Of a stretch of 64,000 bases of DNA, positions 26,501-41,088 are shown in pieces (within the stretch, counting starts at the first letter, position 1; each line of letters begins with the position of its first letter). A model generated the notes under the pieces. It saw nothing but the letters and a program-made list of their open reading frames with translations. It was not told the DNA's origin and made no database searches. The translations under genes and the position numbers were made by a program. The DNA is from Nematostella vectensis (taxonomy: Eukaryota > Cnidaria > Anthozoa > Actiniaria > Edwardsiidae). Where the stretch lies: NCBI RefSeq assembly GCF_932526225.1, contig NC_064036.1, positions 7,571,519 through 7,635,518 on the forward strand, given 5' to 3'.

Positions 26501-27132
26501 TCCCTTCAATCTTCGCCCGCCCTTGCTTTACTCAAGTTCACATGTGATCTCTTATGTCTGGTTGCCTGGTTGCCTCCATCGTATAATGACTTATTTGCCC
26601 GAAGAGCCTTTGTCAGACACACCTTTGTTATTGTTCACCACAAAAATTGGAAGGCAAATAATGAGAAGAAATCTCAAAATAACAACCTAAAAATGCCATC
26701 TTATGCCTCAATTACCAAATTCAATCTAAAACATTACAATAGCTTCCCCTAAACAGCCGATGGAAATGGATGCTTTCTCTACTTGGTACTTTTCTAGGAT
26801 GACAAAATGGCGTTTGTCTGAGGCTATTATCGCTACCAATTTATTCTTACTCTGATCATCCCCTCTCCAGCCCCTGACGATTCTTATCGTATTCGCAGGT
26901 CCAGAAGATCCTGTCTATGTACACTCCCGCAAACGAGTACGAGGCTCGCGTGCCGTCCTCGGTGATTCGCGCTGTGGTAGAGAGAGGACATAATAAGACT
27001 GACCCTATGTACCTAATGCTTGATACCGCGTACCTGTTCCCCGTCACTCTGCCTTTCACCCCTTCCGCCGTCTCGCTAGAAACCATCAACATCCCGGAAC
27101 TGCCTGGACTGGATTTCCTCAAAGTAGTGTAG
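177..27132 (+). CDS. MYO5: Class V (dilute-type) unconventional myosin heavy chain, 5'-truncated by the window edge
   Basis: Actin-based cargo motor: ATP-driven head, light-chain-binding neck, dimerising coiled coil and globular tail. Exons read from the sequence: 177-215, 1291-1416, 1810-2106, 2521-2574, 3001-3158, 3260-3566, 4330-4419, 15022-15246, 15654-15747, 16064-16267, 16699-17150, 17993-18100, 18321-18443, 18838-19015, 19578-19651, 20195-20242, 20862-21116, 22007-22093, 22760-22843, 23605-23755, 24677-24786, 25586-25657, 25849-25934, 26152-26326, 26899-27132. Phases are consistent throughout and give about 1276 residues. A full-length class V myosin is about 1850, so the first ~600 motor residues (P-loop, switch regions) lie upstream of the window. 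The tail resembles vertebrate MYO5A/B/C; no paralogue can be assigned. All introns are GT-AG except the GC-AG intron after 25934. A polyadenylation signal AATAAA lies at 27435-27440. Confidence 0.95.
402..474. repeat. Short inverted repeat (hairpin)
   Basis: Arms 402-426 and 450-474 are near-perfect reverse complements, beginning CATGCTCG and ending AGCGTACTTT, with a 23-bp loop. It lies in the intron after the first visible exon. It is probably a small mobile-element relic. Confidence 0.5.
800..1038. mobile_element. MITE-like element with about 30-bp terminal inverted repeats
   Basis: The left end AATGTGTAGTTCCAGAAAAT and the right end 1000-1038 are inverted copies of each other, and the interior is low-complexity G- and C-rich runs. 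It has no coding capacity. Size (239 bp) and terminal repeats fit a non-autonomous DNA transposon in a myosin intron. The rest of the 216-1290 intron shows nothing else recognisable. Confidence 0.65.
2690..2860 (-). repeat. Possible tRNA-related SINE fragment
   Basis: On the minus strand the sequence contains a B-box-like GGTTTGATTCCTGG. A similar block (GGTTCAATTCCTGG) is found near 31000 in a KTI12 intron. No complete A box or tail was recognised, so this is tentative. Confidence 0.22.
3001..3566 (+). CDS. MYO5: Myosin V exons: neck with six IQ motifs
   Basis: Two exons (3001-3158, 3260-3566) joined within an Asn codon give 155 residues. After VAYLEKLR, six IQ-type motifs follow at the class V spacing: [55 protein letters not shown] and a degenerate [11 protein letters not shown]. 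Six is the usual number for a myosin V lever arm that binds calmodulin and light chains. The end, RKELKKLK, leads directly into the coiled coil. Confidence 0.93.
3628..3880. mobile_element. MITE family 1, copy A (about 253 bp)
   Basis: Ends AAGCCGCATTGTCACCAG and its inverted copy CAATGCGGCTTTAAG, with interior elements such as GTTTACTTCCGG near both ends. The interior matches the element at 20550-20810 in reverse orientation. Non-coding. Confidence 0.75.
4330..20242 (+). CDS. MYO5: Myosin V exons: coiled-coil stalk and linker
   Basis: Ten exons give 532 residues rich in Glu, Lys, Arg, Leu and Gln with heptad-like spacing. The first (4330-4419) begins [20 protein letters not shown], close to the vertebrate start of the stalk. 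The exon at 16064 contains [19 protein letters not shown] followed by a Ser-rich break, matching the known medial interruption. The exon at 18838 has [20 protein letters not shown], matching the last coil before the tail. The short exons 19578-19651 and 20195-20242 encode a basic Ser-rich linker. The 10.6 kb intron after 4419 holds three antisense genes. Introns after 15246 and 17150 start with duplicated exon ends. Confidence 0.9.
4427..5925. repeat. 29-bp minisatellite next to a myosin donor site
   Basis: About 50 head-to-tail copies of a 29-bp unit (core GGACAGACGTGCTAGACAGG plus a variable 9 bp). The variable part is mainly TAGCATAAC or TAGCACAAC, with runs of a second type (TGACTTAAC) near 4785, 5277, 5509 and 5683. 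The first recognisable, degenerate unit starts 8 bp after the donor at 4420. The last unit decays at about 5915. Confidence 0.97.
5930..7150. other. Intron sequence without recognised features
   Basis: AT-rich myosin intron sequence between the 29-bp array and the first TSR gene. I see no gene, repeat array or convincing regulatory site. A TTTATT near 6935 could serve as a minus-strand polyadenylation signal for the TSR gene at 7187. Confidence 0.5.
7187..7900 (-). CDS. Membrane-anchored protein with three thrombospondin type-1 repeats (TSR gene A)
   Basis: Intronless 237-residue ORF on the strand opposite the host myosin intron. A short cytosolic N-terminus is followed by a hydrophobic segment (about residues 8-28) that fits a signal anchor or uncleaved signal. 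Three TSRs follow at about 35-89, 92-146 and 149-205, each with GG-Y/F-S/T-x-W and six spaced cysteines. The first has WSNWSAC (a C-mannosylation-type WxxW) and CTRSCGQG (the O-fucosylation pattern CxxS/TCG). The third has a longer [10 protein letters not shown] variant. The tail is Pro/Thr-rich and mucin-like. TSR proteins act in adhesion and matrix contact; the partner here is unknown. It is the most diverged member of a local trio with the genes at 9324 and 10625. Confidence 0.85.
   Translation of the reverse strand: MSAIRYLANILPLILVGFGFLVALSYVYKELSVEGGYSEWSNWSACTRSCGQGLRGRIRRCDKPIPGVMGKPCAGRNVNTEKCELKPCPQDGGFTEWGLFGDCDKSCGGGARTRKRECTNPAPAYGGKRCDGPHTDTMSCNSKPCPVNGGFSQWTEFSACELKASCGEGKKIRTRKCDNPVPAYDGKGCEGPHSEEAKCEVPCPTSPPTTQPPPMTNATAIPNTIPTNIPTTAKPAK
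8833..8985. repeat. 24-bp minisatellite, six copies
   Basis: The motif CTATTTGTAC recurs at 8849, 8873, 8897, 8921, 8945 and 8969, exactly 24 bp apart, with CTTCTTCCC between. It is open in several frames only because 24 is a multiple of three, so I do not treat it as coding. It lies between TSR genes A and B. Confidence 0.85.
9324..9974 (-). CDS. Membrane-anchored protein with three TSRs, short tail (TSR gene B)
   Basis: Intronless 216-residue ORF. The start at 9974 gives MAIPMAIRK; the paralogue at 10625 starts at the second Met (9962 here), so the true start is uncertain by four codons. A hydrophobic anchor (about residues 13-30) precedes three TSRs starting GGFSQW, GGYTEW and GGYGKW. The first two have CSESCGQG and CDKSCGGG. 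The third is shortened (missing the usual -P-x-x-G- stretch) and ends QIRCP-stop. Downstream of the stop, around 9215-9300, another frame still encodes repeats of APPPQ, the remnant of a Pro/Gln tail like that of its neighbours. The N-terminal region is nearly identical to that of gene C, so this is a recent tandem duplicate. Confidence 0.83.
   Translation of the reverse strand: MAIPMAIRKSNLTCTLVVVALLLGLAFIAFEKATIAGGFSQWSGWSQCSESCGQGLRGRARVCNNPAPGRLGEHCAGKDHEIEQCGERHCPMNGGYTEWSEYSKCDKSCGGGVRTRSRYCINPTPRHGGKDCEHGFSHVENMSCNRIRCPSPETSATVLADSGGGYGKWTNYGVCIANSGNCGEGKRTRTRVCNNPGGKGCEGPDSESMKCQIRCP
10560..10690. repeat. 18-bp minisatellite forming the TSR gene C tail
   Basis: Direct repeats of an 18-bp unit containing GTTGTTTGAGGTG (plus strand) cover the last codons of TSR gene C and its 3' flank. 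The unit encodes TQPSPQ in the gene frame until the in-repeat stop. Confidence 0.75.
10625..11332 (-). CDS. Membrane-anchored protein with three TSRs and a Pro/Thr/Gln repeat tail (TSR gene C)
   Basis: Intronless 235-residue ORF starting [10 protein letters not shown], with a hydrophobic anchor at about residues 9-26. Three TSRs follow (GGFSQW, GGYTEW, GGYSRW), with [16 protein letters not shown] and a long [11 protein letters not shown] in the third. The tail is [20 protein letters not shown]-like. It is encoded by an 18-bp DNA repeat that continues beyond the stop at 10625-10627. The stop arises where a CAA of the repeat reads TAA, so tail length probably varies between alleles. The first ~140 bases are almost the same as gene B. 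I infer cell-surface or secretory-pathway location from the anchor. Confidence 0.83.
   Translation of the reverse strand: MAIRKSNLTCTLVVVALLLGLVFIAFEKATIAGGFSQWSGWSQCSESCGQGERGRTRVCNNPVPGRLGKHCAGNPREVEKCFLRHCPVDGGYTEWSEYSECDKSCGGGVRTRSRDCQNPPAQHGGKECEHGFTQKETTSCNPNPCPVDGGYSRWTNFGLCVANSGNCGAGKRSRTRVCDNPVPKHGGKDCTGPNSESMDCHILCPETQPPPPTTQPSTNTTQPSPQTTQPSPQTT
12189..12420 (+). pseudogene. Possible DNA-transposase N-terminal remnant
   Basis: A short open stretch starting [18 protein letters not shown], with a later [12 protein letters not shown], resembles the N-terminal helix-turn-helix that begins many Tc1/mariner-type transposases. The frame closes at about 12301 and no catalytic DDE region is visible nearby. 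Recognition is by pattern only. Confidence 0.3.
13078..13200. repeat. Dispersed repeat family 2, copy A
   Basis: About 85 bp (CTCGCTTGAATTAGCCGATG through ATGGCGGCGTGATTGGCCTT) matches 38637-38725 at roughly three bases in four. It is probably part of a non-autonomous element. Confidence 0.55.
13890..15008. repeat. 32-bp minisatellite next to a myosin acceptor site
   Basis: About 34 copies of a 32-bp unit (AGAGGTACCAGTGTGTAGAA plus TGGCCGCTTAAT). Early copies (13890-14000) are degenerate and the centre is homogeneous. The last copy ends 13 bp before the acceptor AG at 15020-15021, so it occupies the place where the branch point and pyrimidine tract should be. Confidence 0.96.
15182..15500 (+). 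repeat. 86-bp tandem repeat including a myosin exon end and donor
   Basis: GATCGATGGAGGCTCGGGAA-type starts lie at 15182 (inside the exon), 15268, 15354 and 15440, an exact 86-bp period. Each unit copies the exon's last codons ([13 protein letters not shown]), the GATGAG/gtgagt junction and about 15 bp of intron. Copies decay with distance. Because 86 is not a multiple of three and unit 2 has a TAG, use of a downstream donor would be non-productive. Confidence 0.92.
17110..17700 (+). repeat. 88-bp tandem repeat including a myosin exon end and donor
   Basis: The donor gtacgt at 17151 recurs at 17239, 17327, 17415 and 17503 (88-bp steps), then at 17604 after an insertion. Each unit carries the last ~30 exon bases (GATGATCGGGACTTGCTTGA type), encoding [10 protein letters not shown], plus the donor and about 55 bp of intron. 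Some units read GATGAGCGGGACTTGCTTGA preceded by tatcaag, a weak acceptor-like sequence. Confidence 0.93.
18107..18290. repeat. Degenerate tandem repeat at the start of a myosin intron
   Basis: Loose copies of TACTGATGTCACGTGTCC and similar recur every 35-45 bp from just after the donor at 18101. Less regular than the other arrays. Confidence 0.45.
18450..18830. repeat. Low-complexity pyrimidine-rich (TGTC/TGTCC) intron
   Basis: Almost the whole intron 18444-18837 consists of degenerate TGTCC/TCTGT units. Its long open frames on the plus strand reflect this composition, not a gene. Confidence 0.7.
19684..19812. repeat. Short minisatellite (about 15 bp, TTCTTGGAATTGTG type)
   Basis: Eight to nine loose copies of TTCTTGGAATTGAGT in the intron after the exon ending at 19651. 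Confidence 0.7.
20550..20810. mobile_element. MITE family 1, copy B (about 261 bp, opposite orientation to copy A)
   Basis: Starts TAAAGCCGCATTGTCACTAG and ends GTGACAATGCAGCTTTAAG. The interior matches the reverse complement of 3628-3880, including TTCCAATAGACACACTGCTT. Located in the intron before the exon at 20862. Confidence 0.75.
20862..27132 (+). CDS. MYO5: Myosin V exons: globular tail with dilute (DIL) domain
   Basis: Nine exons encode the cargo-binding tail. Diagnostic stretches are [126 protein letters not shown] and [15 protein letters not shown], ending FLKVV-stop at 27132. For the exon at 23605 the upstream acceptor was preferred over the one at 23613, because AFQVHNT fits the family length exactly when joined to the exon ending at 22093. 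The exon 22760-22843 has no counterpart in the vertebrate tail and is treated separately. Confidence 0.94.
21176..21905. repeat. Long (TGG/TGA)n trinucleotide and hexanucleotide tract
   Basis: About 730 bp of GGT/GAT trinucleotides, including an almost pure GGT block at 21417-21520 and GATGGT hexamers at 21570-21620 and 21770-21860. The long Gly/Asp and Val/Met open frames are artefacts of the repeat. It sits between the myosin exons at 20862 and 22007. Confidence 0.97.
22760..22843 (+). CDS. MYO5: Probable cassette exon of the myosin V tail (28 residues)
   Basis: An 84-nt open, GC-rich block between a good acceptor (ttgtag) and donor (gttagt), phase 0 on both sides, sitting in AT-rich intron sequence. 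It would insert 28 residues (start [10 protein letters not shown], end KDYIRD) between KQYSGDR and [10 protein letters not shown]. Vertebrate myosin V tails run straight through this point, so skipping the exon restores the family length. Coding character and splice sites are seen directly; optional use is inference. Confidence 0.6.
23725..24190 (+). repeat. 63-bp tandem repeat including a myosin exon end and donor
   Basis: The exon end and donor at 23756 (gtaatg) recur at 23819, 23882, 23945, 24008, 24071 and 24134, an exact 63-bp period. Each unit contains CACATCTAG/CAGTCAGGGCC, then GGACTCCATCAATGGAATGA, then the donor. 63 is a multiple of three, and the exon frame stays open across most units (one TAA in the third). 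Between the unit-internal tag and donor lie 39 nt that are open in the right phase and encode [13 protein letters not shown], echoing the exon end [13 protein letters not shown]. Confidence 0.94.
24500..24605. repeat. Dispersed repeat fragment
   Basis: The block around ACTACAGACAAGCTGTAGAA and CGAAGGGCTAACGCCCGAAA looks like a high-copy repeat end; part (AAACTAGATG with CTGTAGAA) recurs at 39500-39530 and 39650-39680. Family not identified. Confidence 0.4.
25905..26018 (+). repeat. Duplicated myosin exon end with its GC donor (76-bp offset)
   Basis: CACTGGTCACGTGGCATGC occurs at 25909 (exon end) and again at 25985, each followed by an AATAAGGCAAG- or AATAGGGCACC-type junction. It is a single direct duplication, not an array. 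Confidence 0.8.
26316..26430 (+). repeat. About 39-bp repeat of a myosin exon end and donor, three copies
   Basis: ACGCTACAG/gtaatgaa at the exon end (26326) is followed by acgctacggtaaatgaa (donor-like GT at 26365) and cgttacaggtagtgaa (GT at 26404). The spacers (gtattgcact, gtatggaatt) are also related. Degenerate. Confidence 0.65.
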
Positions 27133-28270
27133 GAAGGTGAATATTCCAGACACGTGGGTAGAGTAGCGACGTGTATATTGCTGACATGCTGGTAGTGTCA
27201 TGCTAGCGAGACAGACAGTGTTGACTTGTACTGTCAAAGTGAGAAGGAGAATGGCAATAGCAACGTTGGGGTTACCTCAAGTTACAATCGCATGTGTTAC
27301 CCCTCAGAGGGGTCTTTCAGTGCCATTTTCCTGGGGGAAAAGAAACTTTTTTTTTGGTGAAACTATGCTGTGAAACTGAGGTTTCATACCGGACTTGAAT
27401 AGATCAGATGGAACGTACATTCACTTGGTGGCAAAATAAACGATTCTTTCCGTTGCCGTGGCAGGTTATGTATCGTGGACTAATTAGCATATCCTTCAGG
27501 TGTGTTTAGTTGACAACATATATTAGGCTATCAAATTCTATTAAGTGGTCGTGGTTTTGTTGATTGTGTCACAATGAAAAAAAATGGAAAAGGAAAGAGA
27601 TATATTTTTGCAGTTAGGAAAAGTGTTATGAAAAAAAAAGGAAGTAAAATAATTTCACAGGGAAGAGTGCATGTGTCATAAGATTGTGAATAATCTGGTC
27701 ATGTGTTCTTTTTACTGTCGTATTCCAATATCCGACATGGCTGCCCTACTATGTCAATCCATGCAATGACATTTCAGTTACTGCAGTAATGATACAAGGC
27801 GTTACAGCGCTAGTACTATTAGTATACCTCACAAGGGAACCCTAACCTTGTGATTTTATTGCGTATGGCATTCTGTTGTACTAACAAACCTAGAAAAAAA
27901 ATGAAGGGGGTTTAAAACAGCAATTAAAGATATGTAAAACAAATATAGGAACAATAAAAGAGAAATAAAGAATAAGGCAAGTCTGTCCCATGTAATATAC
28001 CTCTCAGACATGAATATTGCTGGGGTGGACTCAACCGGAAAGGGCTAGACCCTTGAGTATGTATGAACGCTCAACGCTCTTTACATCGCGTAATACTCGG
28101 TCCATCGCATAATTGGCCGTCATCTTGAGTTTGGGCTATCCCTGGTCCCGCGGGCAAGCAAAATAGCAAAAGCATAGTATGGGGGCATCCGTGGATCGAG
28201 TTATTTCCGCGATTACACTATCTACAGGTCGATTCCCTGAAGCTTCTTTGTTTTATTTTTCTGTTTTCAC

Positions 28271-28373
28271 ATAGACCTATTCCCTGCTAGCAGAGGACTC
28301 TTCTCTGCATTTCGCTGGCCTGGCCCAGGGAAATACAGAGAAAAGAGGCCTCCGCTAGCAGGAAAATAGACCT
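28271..28373. repeat. Near-perfect palindrome with about 43-bp arms
   Basis: Left arm from ATAGACCTATTCCCTGCTAG, right arm ending GCTAGCAGGAAAATAGACCT, with a short GC-rich centre. It would fold into a long hairpin. Confidence 0.75.
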
Positions 28374-28419
28374 ACAGACAACCTGCAGCTTTCTGGTAGT
28401 CTTTGTGTTTTGAGAGAAG

Positions 28420-28815
28420 CTAACCTTTTCTGGTAAAAGAATGGTCTGAAAATAGAAATAAAGAGGCGAAACCCATCATTCAGTAACCTACCAGGGCTCC
28501 CATGTAACAAAATCACTAACTGGTTTAACTCATTCGCTCCTGCAGCGTCCAAAACCGCCCTGTACGTAGAAGCAAAAAAGTGAGTCTTAAACATGCTTTT
28601 TCTGTATTTATCTATTATCTGTTTTGTGCACAATCTAAACCCTTTATGGTGAAGAGACGGTCTAAAAATTAGAAAACTGAAAAGGTCTGAAATTTCATCA
28701 CTAAGTAAACTGGGGCTCCAATGTAACAAAAAATTGTTTAACCCATTCACTCCTGCAGCGATAAAAACCGCCTGTACTTAGAAGCAAACTAGTGAGTCAT
28801 AAACTTTTTTTTCTA
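28420..28815. repeat. Direct duplication, two diverged copies (213-bp offset)
   Basis: Copy 1 (28420-28605) and copy 2 (28636-28815) share ATGGTCTGAAAATAG-like, CTCCTGCAGCG and GTGAGTC-TAAAC blocks in the same order. CCTGCAGCG is at 28539 and 28752. Confidence 0.7.
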
Positions 28816-28833
28816 TTTATTAGACAATTCATT

Positions 28834-31800
28834 TCAGTGTATACAGTTGTTAATGTATTGTACAAACATATTGGCTATCTTGGTCGTATCTTCTACGGGA
28901 TGCATCTTTGTGTACGTTATGAACTGGCGGCGGGTTCGGCGCAATTCTGCCATGTTCACCTGTCTTGGTAGGGTAATGTGGAAAGGGTAAAGAAAATCAA
29001 CTTGAGGCTAGAAAGTGATTGATGCAGCTTGTAATGAAACTGAAATTGTTTCTCACATGAATTCCAACACATGAATTTCAAGTAGTTCACATTCCGTGTT
29101 GGTACTGTAAGAGGTTGAGTTTTCAATACAGGGGGAATGAGCTGCAACACAGATAGAGGGTGTCATTTTCTTTTTTGGGTGCAGATACAACAACATGGTC
29201 AAGTAGAAGGCATAGGAAATGACATACGCCTCATGTCTGGCCAAGGAAAACGGCTTAGATTGAAAATTTTGTTTAGTGTGGTGGGAGGAAAGCCTGAGAA
29301 TCCAGAGAAAAACCGTTGGAGGAAAAGTTGAGAACTAACTCATTGAACTCATGTTGGAACCAGAAATAGAGCGAAGTGGAGAAAGGTAGAGGCACTAAAG
29401 AGCTGTCAGCCTTCCCACCAAGGCTAGAAGAAGAAATGTTACCTTTGCTATAAACTCTACAGCCCTGAAGTGCCCAAAATAATCCCCTCTTCAATACTTG
29501 TTACCTTGCTCGAAATAAAAAGTAATTGACAAATATACAAATAAAGGATATTTTCTGTGTTGTGCCTGGGACCGCAACACTATCCCCGGGAACAAAGGTC
29601 TTCTGGGCATTGAGGATATTCTACACAAAAAGAAAATATACATATTAACATTCTTGTTCACCTTTCCCACATCTTCCCACAACTCTTTTCGACGCGTGCA
29701 TGGAACCGAGGATAAAAACCTTTGCCATCTTGTTGACAATTTTTATGCATGACCTCGGTTTCACATGCGCCACACAAAGAGTTGTGGGAAGATGTGGTGA
29801 AGGTGAATTTAAATTAAATCTACAAGTTCTTCAGAAATATGAACCACTTACTGTCACTATTTCTTGGGTTATTCTGTCTAACTCATACATGAAGTTTGTA
29901 GCTGATATCGGTTGCTAAAAGAAGGAATAAAAATAAATATATATTTATCTCCATTCAATTTTTAATCTGCACGGCCATGTCTATTCCTACTTTCACCAAT
30001 ATTTAAAAATGAAAGATATTTAAAAATTTTTTTTAAATCTTACCGGTAATGTAGCCTGGTTGGGCGGGGGAGGAACTCTGTTTATTAAGGTTTCATATAT
30101 TGCTTCCAGGGGTAATTCATCATCTGGCTGTGAAACAAGTAGCATGTAATTTATATCAAATAATTATGAGAACGTTTTTTTACCATAATGATGGAAAGGG
30201 ATTAATCAACTTACATGCACTGTAAAAAGAGGAGAATCCCATCTGTTTCTGGAGTCAGGACATTCATATCTCATTACTAATGCTCGCAATCTAAACAGGA
30301 AAGCGGAAACAATTAAAAGCAGCAAGAATTTGTTTATCATTGTGAGGTTTAGGCTCAATTTCAAATGCCAATAAGGCCTAGCGACGGCTGGAAATAGAAC
30401 CGAGGTGAGGTTGCTACAGTACATACACATAAAACTATCTTAATACATGTAAACTATATTTTGCAACAGGGACAAGTGTGCCTCTATGGGAGAACCATTG
30501 TGTGACTTATTTTCATAGACAAGAGGTCATTACTATAGTTGGTGGGAAAGAAAGAACAGGAGTGCTCAGAGTCTGCATGCCTCCACCCTACCTCTCCCAC
30601 CTTGTAATAAAAATGGATCACATCAAATGTTACAAGTATGTCCTTACATGTCCTCGGGATATCCTTTTTCTCTTGATCTATTCCACTCTATGCATACATC
30701 TTCCGGGGTATCACAATGAATCTAAAATTAACACAATCATAAATTAATTTACATTCAATCAATAACACATCAATAACATCAATAACATTTAGAATTCATA
30801 TAACTTTTATGGCTTATACAGAAATGTTTTAAGAGCTTTACATTTAAAATCCTAATATATTAAGAATGTCCCATTTTGGAACTAAGGAACACAAGCTTCT
30901 TGTAAGCTACGTTAAGATACCGTAAGCATACGTAAGATACTATCAACAAGTCAAATTCAAGGCTTAAAAACAGAAAGATACTATCCATGTCTCAACCAGG
31001 AATTGAACCGGAAGACTTTACAGTGCTGTAGCAGGCTTCAATATATTGGAGGGATGCACAGTACAGAAACATTAAGAAAATATTTGGGGGCACAGCCACG
31101 CCTGGTCATTTCCTTATATATTTTTTAAATAACTGGGGGGGCACATGCCCCCAGTGCCCCAACCTCTGCTACGGCCCTGCTTTGACACTGATAATACAAT
31201 GAACAATTTGATTAAGTCCCAAAATAACAGAGCACTTCCCATGATAATCACAATGTAACAAAGAGGACTACTCACCACACACAGTGTTGACTTGTGTGCT
31301 TTTGCGTTGCAATAAAGTTCATACCTAAAACCTGTCAAAAATAGAACAGCAAGCAGTGGACATGAATTTATGTTATTATTATTATGTTTTATTTATTTAC
31401 CAATTGTGTTGCTTAAAGCTTCACTTCTCTTTAAGTGAAATATTTGCTATAAGTTTATTTAATAGAGGTAAGAAATATTAAAAGTTTCATCATTTTGATC
31501 AATGGAATTGCTGGTAGCACCACCATGTGTTGCTTAAATGCGGGTGCTGGCAGTCCTTAGCCTCCCCACCCCCCTACACAACAGTCTTCATACAAAAAAG
31601 AGGGGACCTAAAGAAAGGATATGCATAGTCAGTTACACTGGAAAAAAATTGAATCACACGTAAGCTAATGACACAAAAAAAATGAATTAGACAATTACCT
31701 TTGATGTAATTAAGGGAGTCTAAAATGACTATATTGTCTCTGGATATCAACCTGTTGTAGAAATAAGGTAAACTTTTAGACAACTTTTAGGAGGAGAAGA

Positions 31801-32652
31801 GTTAGGAATTAGAATGATCGAACAGGCCCATTGCCAGAGGCTTTCAGAGACTCTGTGATTGCGTTACCCATAAACCACTGCAGATTACAACAGATTCACC
31901 AGTGCAACCTTATCTGAAATAGCTGTGCACCACTTTACCACTTTAATGACGCTTGTAAACCTCACGCTCTGACTGGTCAAGGATCCATGTGTTATAGAGG
32001 ACACACGCACGCTTGGCGTAAGCATTTGCGCGTGCTCACCAAAATTAGTTTGTAATGTAACAAAACATTAAAATAATTATTGTATAAAACAATAAGATTT
32101 TTGAGCATCTGTCCTCTAATAGATGCACAGAGTAAGTCACAGCATGTCATGAACAACAATCACTCAACTCAACTGTGTCTTGTTGCCTACTTTTTTGTTC
32201 ATGACATGCTGTAAAGTCATCTGTGCATCTATAAAAGGACAGATGCACGCAAAAAGTTAAATTATCTAGGAGACCCCCCCCCTCCCCATTCCCCTGGATA
32301 ACTTTAAGCTTACTATAAATTGAAGACAGACAAAAACAACCACTGACCGCTCAACTGCAGATCTAAGAGTTCCTCTTACAGCCTTTTCGTAAGATGAATC
32401 TATGGAGTTTAAAATCAAGATTTTGTTATAGTCAAAACGCATTTTAAAATCATGGAACTGCTACAAGTGAGTAGATTAAAAAAAACTGAAAACTGCTGGC
32501 CTACCTGAATAAGTTGAACTTCTATCGACTTCAGCGTAGTCGTCATTGATAATTGCCACACTTTTGTCTTTCTTTTCAAAGAATTCTTTTAGTCCTTCCA
32601 CTCTTTTAGTCTTTCCCGAGCAAGGAAAACCAGTGATCACTATAAGAGGCAT
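28834..32652 (-). CDS. KTI12: KTI12 homologue (Elongator-associated P-loop protein)
   Basis: KTI12 is a PSTK-like nucleotide-binding factor needed for Elongator-dependent tRNA wobble-uridine modification. Exons (5' to 3'): 32652-32505, 32399-32348, 31751-31699, 31331-31276, 30721-30648, 30290-30215, 30127-30044, 29914-29852, 29620-29539 and a last exon ending at 28834; about 271 residues. The start is MPLIVITGFPCSGKT, with P-loop GxxxxGKT at residues 8-15. Further family marks: DSSYEKAVRGTLRS, NIVILDSLNYIKGFRYELYC, CDTPEDVCIEWN, RYECPDSRNRWDSPLFT, ELDRITQEI, VPGDSVAVPGTTQ and MAELRRTRRQFITYTKMHP. Only the last junction is unresolved: exon 9 ends in phase 1 if gtatat is used, whereas the last exon opens best in phase 0 at about 28959. 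Confidence 0.93.
29657..29808. repeat. Inverted repeat in a KTI12 intron
   Basis: Arms around TTCACCTTTCCCACATCTTC (29657) and its reverse complement ending at 29808, plus inner matching GCATGGAACCGAGG-type blocks. Non-coding. Confidence 0.65.
30960..31195 (-). repeat. Dispersed repeat with a GC-rich hairpin and a tRNA-like end
   Basis: The minus strand shows a B-box-like GGTTCAATTCCTGG near 31000. The block at 31070-31195 has GGGGGCACATGCCCCC and a reversed 'GGGGGCACAGCCACGCCTGG', typical of a multi-copy non-coding repeat. Family not named. Confidence 0.35.
32103..32247. mobile_element. Foldback element with about 55-bp arms
   Basis: Left arm GAGCATCTGTCCTCTAATAG through CATGTCATGAACAA; the right arm is its inverted copy ending AAAGGACAGATGC. 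The small central loop has no coding capacity. It lies in the KTI12 intron between its exons at 31751 and 32348. Confidence 0.7.
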
Positions 32653-32824
32653 GCTTTCACATAAAACCGTGATACGATTTTCACGTTGCTTTTTCACACT
32701 CGTCCGCCATATCGACTTATGGGTCTCCTGTGTTAAACCCGATTGTTTTCCGAGTGATTCCGACTTGTTTTCGAAAACGTGTCTTGTCTCTCGGAGTCTC
32801 TCGGGTAATTATCGCTGTAGCAAG
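32653..32824. promoter_or_regulatory. Shared head-to-head promoter region of KTI12 and the TMX-like gene
   Basis: Only 172 bp separate the two start codons, which face apart, so both promoters must lie here or inside the 5' ends. The TMX start sits in AAGATGGCG (32823-32831), the core of the YY1-type element often found at metazoan housekeeping starts. No TATA box is evident. Confidence 0.6.
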
Positions 32825-40080
<7,256 letters not shown>

Positions 40081-40199
40081 TACGTCAGAATAACATGATA
40101 GTAGTTAGAAAGGTAGTGTAAGAATACGAAATAAAGGGCTACTAAACCAGGTCCAAACACAATAGACATATGTTCGTCACAATGTATCCATGCTCGATC

Positions 40200-40515
40200 G
40201 ACTGTTGTAATTTTTTTTCAAGGTTTTACGTAAAAGGTTTACGGATTGTCCGGGGACATTTGCTATCATATTTATCAAACTACTTGCGAACTATGTACAA
40301 AATGCAGTGTGGTACATTTTTCTCCCGCTGGTTACTTTACCTTAGCAACCACTCGGTTGCTATGGCAAGGGCGAGTGACGAGTAAAAAAAAAACAGATTC
40401 GATTCCTTGGAATCAGGATGAAAAATAAAAGCGGATGTTCTGATTGTTTCTGTTCACTAGTGTGGCTCTTCAATCATGCACTGCTTGGTGATGCGTCAAA
40501 CATCAAACGTGGCGA
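40200..40515 (+). mobile_element. Possible solo LTR
   Basis: The block starts near TGTTGTAATT, has AATAAAAGCGGATG about 85 bp before its end, and finishes next to GTGGCGACCAGAAGG, which resembles the primer-binding region after an LTR. No second LTR or gag/pol was seen. Confidence 0.25.
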
Positions 40516-41088
40516 CCAGAAGGTGATGTTTTAACCTAAATTCTACCAAGGTTTTTGAGTTATTGATTTCAATTTACAAATCCCACATCCCTACCAACCA
40601 ACTTATTAGGTTTGGGCTATATAATGAAGATTTTTGTTGTTCGCTGCAGGGCAGATTTATTTTTGGCTGTTTCTCTGTTGTGAGAAAATATTCATATGAA
40701 GGAAGCATTCATTTCTTTTCTTTTTCATTCCGCTACGATTTAAATTCAATTCTTTCATATTCATGCATACAAATAATAACAAAATACCGAATTAACAAAT
40801 GTCCAAATGTCTTAAATATGAAAAATAATATGAAAATTGGTAATTAGTGCTCAAGAATCCACGTCAATCATATTTTAAACATGGTTACTGATTGGTCAGT
40901 TTATATTGACGTCATATTCCCCCGCAAAATTTCTTACCAGCTTACATTTACACTAACTTATCAAGTATAACATCACACTTTCCACTAACCATTAGAAAGA
41001 GCAGCGAACTACAAACCGAGGTAAGTAATTTTCTTTTTCTTCAAACATAGGATAGTACCAGGCTCTTATAGATCCATATACCTTATTA

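Larger units (their letters stand above)
27133..28833. other. Intergenic region between myosin V and KTI12 (tail to tail)
   Basis: Holds the myosin 3'UTR (AATAAA at 27435), a hairpin at 28271-28373 and a direct duplication at 28420-28815. No gene is supported. Confidence 0.55.
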
